This document shows, in pieces, positions 6,340-7,201 of a stretch of DNA of 7,201 nucleotides. A model generated the notes under the pieces. That model saw only the letters and a list, made by a program, of their open reading frames with translations. It searched no databases and was not told the origin of the DNA. The translations under genes and the position numbers were made by a program. Position 1 is the stretch's first letter. Each line of letters starts with the position of its first letter. The DNA comes from Chitinophagaceae bacterium (lineage in GTDB: Bacteria; Bacteroidota; Bacteroidia; Chitinophagales; Chitinophagaceae): the NCBI GenBank assembly GCA_025351145.1, contig JANXWM010000693.1, positions 1 through 7,201 on the forward strand, written 5' to 3'.

Positions 6340-6372
6340 AAATCTATCAGGTCTTCAAGACCTGATAGATTT
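6340..6372. repeat. Perfect 33-nt palindrome, possible terminator or REP-like element
   Basis: AAATCTATCAGGTCTT and its exact reverse complement flank a single central C at 6356, giving a hairpin of 14 bp with loop TTCAA. On the minus strand the stem runs into seven T (A6336-A6342 on plus), which is terminator-like. On the plus strand the tail is only TTTAAATT. There is no minus-strand gene to terminate nearby, so plus-strand termination of der, or a mobile palindrome of the kind frequent in Bacteroidota, is more likely. Confidence 0.85.
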
Positions 6373-6383
6373 AAATTCACCGA

Positions 6384-6417
6384 TTTCTACAAAATTTATT
6401 TTTAATAAGTAAATTTG
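6384..6417 (+). promoter_or_regulatory. Promoter of the toxin-antitoxin operon
   Basis: TAAATTTG at 6410-6417 is a perfect TAnnTTTG -7 box, 14 nt before the antitoxin ATG at 6432, so the leader would be under about 10 nt. The -33 box is weak (TTTC at 6384-6387, 22-nt spacing). The 33-nt palindrome ends 37 nt upstream of the -7 box. Confidence 0.6.
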
Positions 6418-6431
6418 AGCAAATCTATTTT

Positions 6432-6668
6432 ATGCCTTCATTAAAAGAGCAGGTAATGCAAATGGTTGCCTCAATTGAGGATCCCCAATTGCTGGCATTG
6501 GTAAAAGCCGATATTGAATACTTCAGCAGTAAAACCACAGATATAATTGATGAGCTTTATTACACCGATAAAGAAGAACTGCTAAGCCTTGCAAACGAAC
6601 CTGATGAAAAGGATACCATTACAGAAGAAGAGTTTAAAGAAACAACAGCCAGATGGCGTACCAAATAA
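6432..6668 (+). CDS. Putative antitoxin of a RelE/ParE-type toxin-antitoxin pair
   Basis: This small acidic 78-residue protein lies directly upstream of, and overlaps, a RelE/ParE-like toxin gene, and that context is the main reason for the call. It has a helix-rich N-terminal half (MPSLKEQVMQMVASIEDPQLLALVKADIEYF in outline). The middle is acidic (DIIDELYYTDKEELLSLANEPDEKD), and the C-terminal TITEEEFKETTARW looks like a toxin-wrapping tail. I see no ribbon-helix-helix, AbrB or Phd/YefM signature. Proteins of this shape upstream of ParE-like toxins are common in Bacteroidota and usually lack a named domain. If it autoregulates, the DNA-binding segment would be in the N-terminal half. The start at 6432 fits the strong -7 box 14 nt upstream. 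Confident as a gene, less so on mechanism. Confidence 0.8.
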   Translation: MPSLKEQVMQMVASIEDPQLLALVKADIEYFSSKTTDIIDELYYTDKEELLSLANEPDEKDTITEEEFKETTARWRTK

Positions 6669-6949
6669 TCTACAAAAAAAGGTTCAGCAACAAACTGGTT
6701 AAATTACTTGAATACCTGGAAAAACATTGGGGCAGCAAGGTTGCAATTGACTTTTTAAATAAGCTGGATAAGCGAACCACTACACTTAGGATGCAACCTT
6801 TTATAGGAAAACCTTCAGAGATAAATCCTGCAATAAGAACTATCCTAATAAGCAAACAAAACAGGCTTTATTACAAGTGCAGCAACAGTACGGTTATCAT
6901 TCTCAATATGTACGACACAAGGCTTAACCCAAAGAAAAATCCTTATTAA
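6653..6949 (+). CDS. RelE/ParE-family toxin
   Basis: This basic 98-residue protein has the compact fold pattern of the RelE/ParE superfamily. An N-terminal beta strand (YQIIYKKRF) leads into a helical hairpin (NKLVKLLEYLEKHWGSKVAIDFLNKLDKRTTTL), followed by P-x-I-G-K-PS (49-55). The terminal strands contain IRTILISKQNRLYYK (61-75) and VIILNMYDTRLNPKKNP (81-97). The order (Y)LE..WG / FL.KL / IG / R...ISK.NRLYYK / DTR.NP is closer to ParE-like proteins, often gyrase poisons, than to ribosome-dependent RelE, but the target cannot be decided from sequence here. Its ATG lies inside the antitoxin gene with a 16-nt overlap (6653-6668), implying translational coupling and antitoxin-first synthesis. 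No clear terminator follows. Confidence 0.9.
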   Translation: MAYQIIYKKRFSNKLVKLLEYLEKHWGSKVAIDFLNKLDKRTTTLRMQPFIGKPSEINPAIRTILISKQNRLYYKCSNSTVIILNMYDTRLNPKKNPY

Positions 6950-6978
6950 CATATAAATTTTTGATCCAATTTTTTAGT

Positions 6979-7073
6979 TTTTCATGGCATCACCTCTTGC
7001 ATCGCATGTTTCATCCCGGCTCTCAAAGCGGGACTCCTGTACGGTTAGATTATATATTGGGCTTTTACCGAAG
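6979..7073 (+). repeat. Dispersed intergenic repeat, mosaic copy D
   Basis: It begins with TTTTCATGGCATC (6979-6991), shared with copy E. CTTGCATCGCA (6996-7006) corresponds to the core start of copies A-C. Then a 27-nt segment (7007-7033) absent from A-C carries a hairpin (CCCGgCT / AAGCGGG). From 7038 to 7073 it matches copy C at 32 of 36 bases. It follows the toxin gene by about 30 nt. Short ORFs on both strands here are by-products of the repeat. Confidence 0.75.
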
Positions 7074-7201
7074 TCTCCCAGCAACGGCGGCGTTGCGTTA
7101 TGTTGTATTACAACTTGTGAACAATGCATACCTTCAAAAGAGCAAAAGCCCAAAGCAGCGATACCCATCTACGCAGTGATTTATTGATCCTATCGAAGTC
7201 T
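7074..7201. other. Non-coding tail of the window, probable continuation of repeat D
   Basis: No gene is supported here. The stretch has AAAAGCCCA (7144-7152), the inverse of TGGGCTTTT at 7058-7066, and the 13-nt palindrome GTTGTATTACAAC near 7102-7114. CGAAGTCT at the right edge repeats CGAAGTCT at about 7069-7076. These suggest the D element is longer than the part comparable with copy C. Confidence 0.4.

Noticed and set aside
6961..7187. Three short overlapping frames on both strands at the right end (64-72 codons)
   Set aside because: They lie in repeat D, overlap each other on opposite strands, and have no supporting motif; repeats of this kind readily give spurious small ORFs.

Overview
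The window looks like a piece of a Bacteroidota chromosome, most likely near Chitinophagaceae, although the family is my inference. Four signs point to Bacteroidota. There is a TonB-dependent receptor with an N-terminal carboxypeptidase-regulatory-like domain. There is a secreted head-GIN (DUF2807) protein. No gene start has a Shine-Dalgarno sequence. Promoters fit the TTTG / TAnnTTTG pattern of that phylum.

Layout, left to right. Positions 1-1628 (minus strand) carry the first about 542 residues of a TonB-dependent receptor that runs off the left edge. Its leader holds a clear TPP riboswitch (about 1706-1797), which marks it as a thiamine-regulated receptor. Divergent from it is a secreted DUF2807 protein (2006-2728). 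Next comes an initiator tRNA-fMet (2780-2851) with its own promoter and a strong intrinsic terminator. Then follow era (3015-3884), a small secreted protein of unknown function (3935-4660), and der (4893-6206). Era and Der are both ribosome-assembly GTPases, so the middle of the window is a core translation/ribosome-biogenesis block with a lineage-specific secreted gene between the two. The right end has a two-gene toxin-antitoxin operon (6432-6949) with a RelE/ParE-type toxin overlapping its antitoxin by 16 nt.

The gene content is mostly ordinary. The most unusual feature lies between the genes. A family of dispersed repeats shares an identical 20-nt core in three gaps (1838-1857 minus, 2935-2954 plus, 6252-6271 plus). 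There are two diverged or mosaic relatives (4751-4778 minus; 6979-7073 plus). A separate CGCGTCT tandem/hairpin motif sits in the era leader, and a perfect 33-nt palindrome (6340-6372) lies between der and the toxin-antitoxin operon. No CRISPR array, transposase or phage gene is visible.
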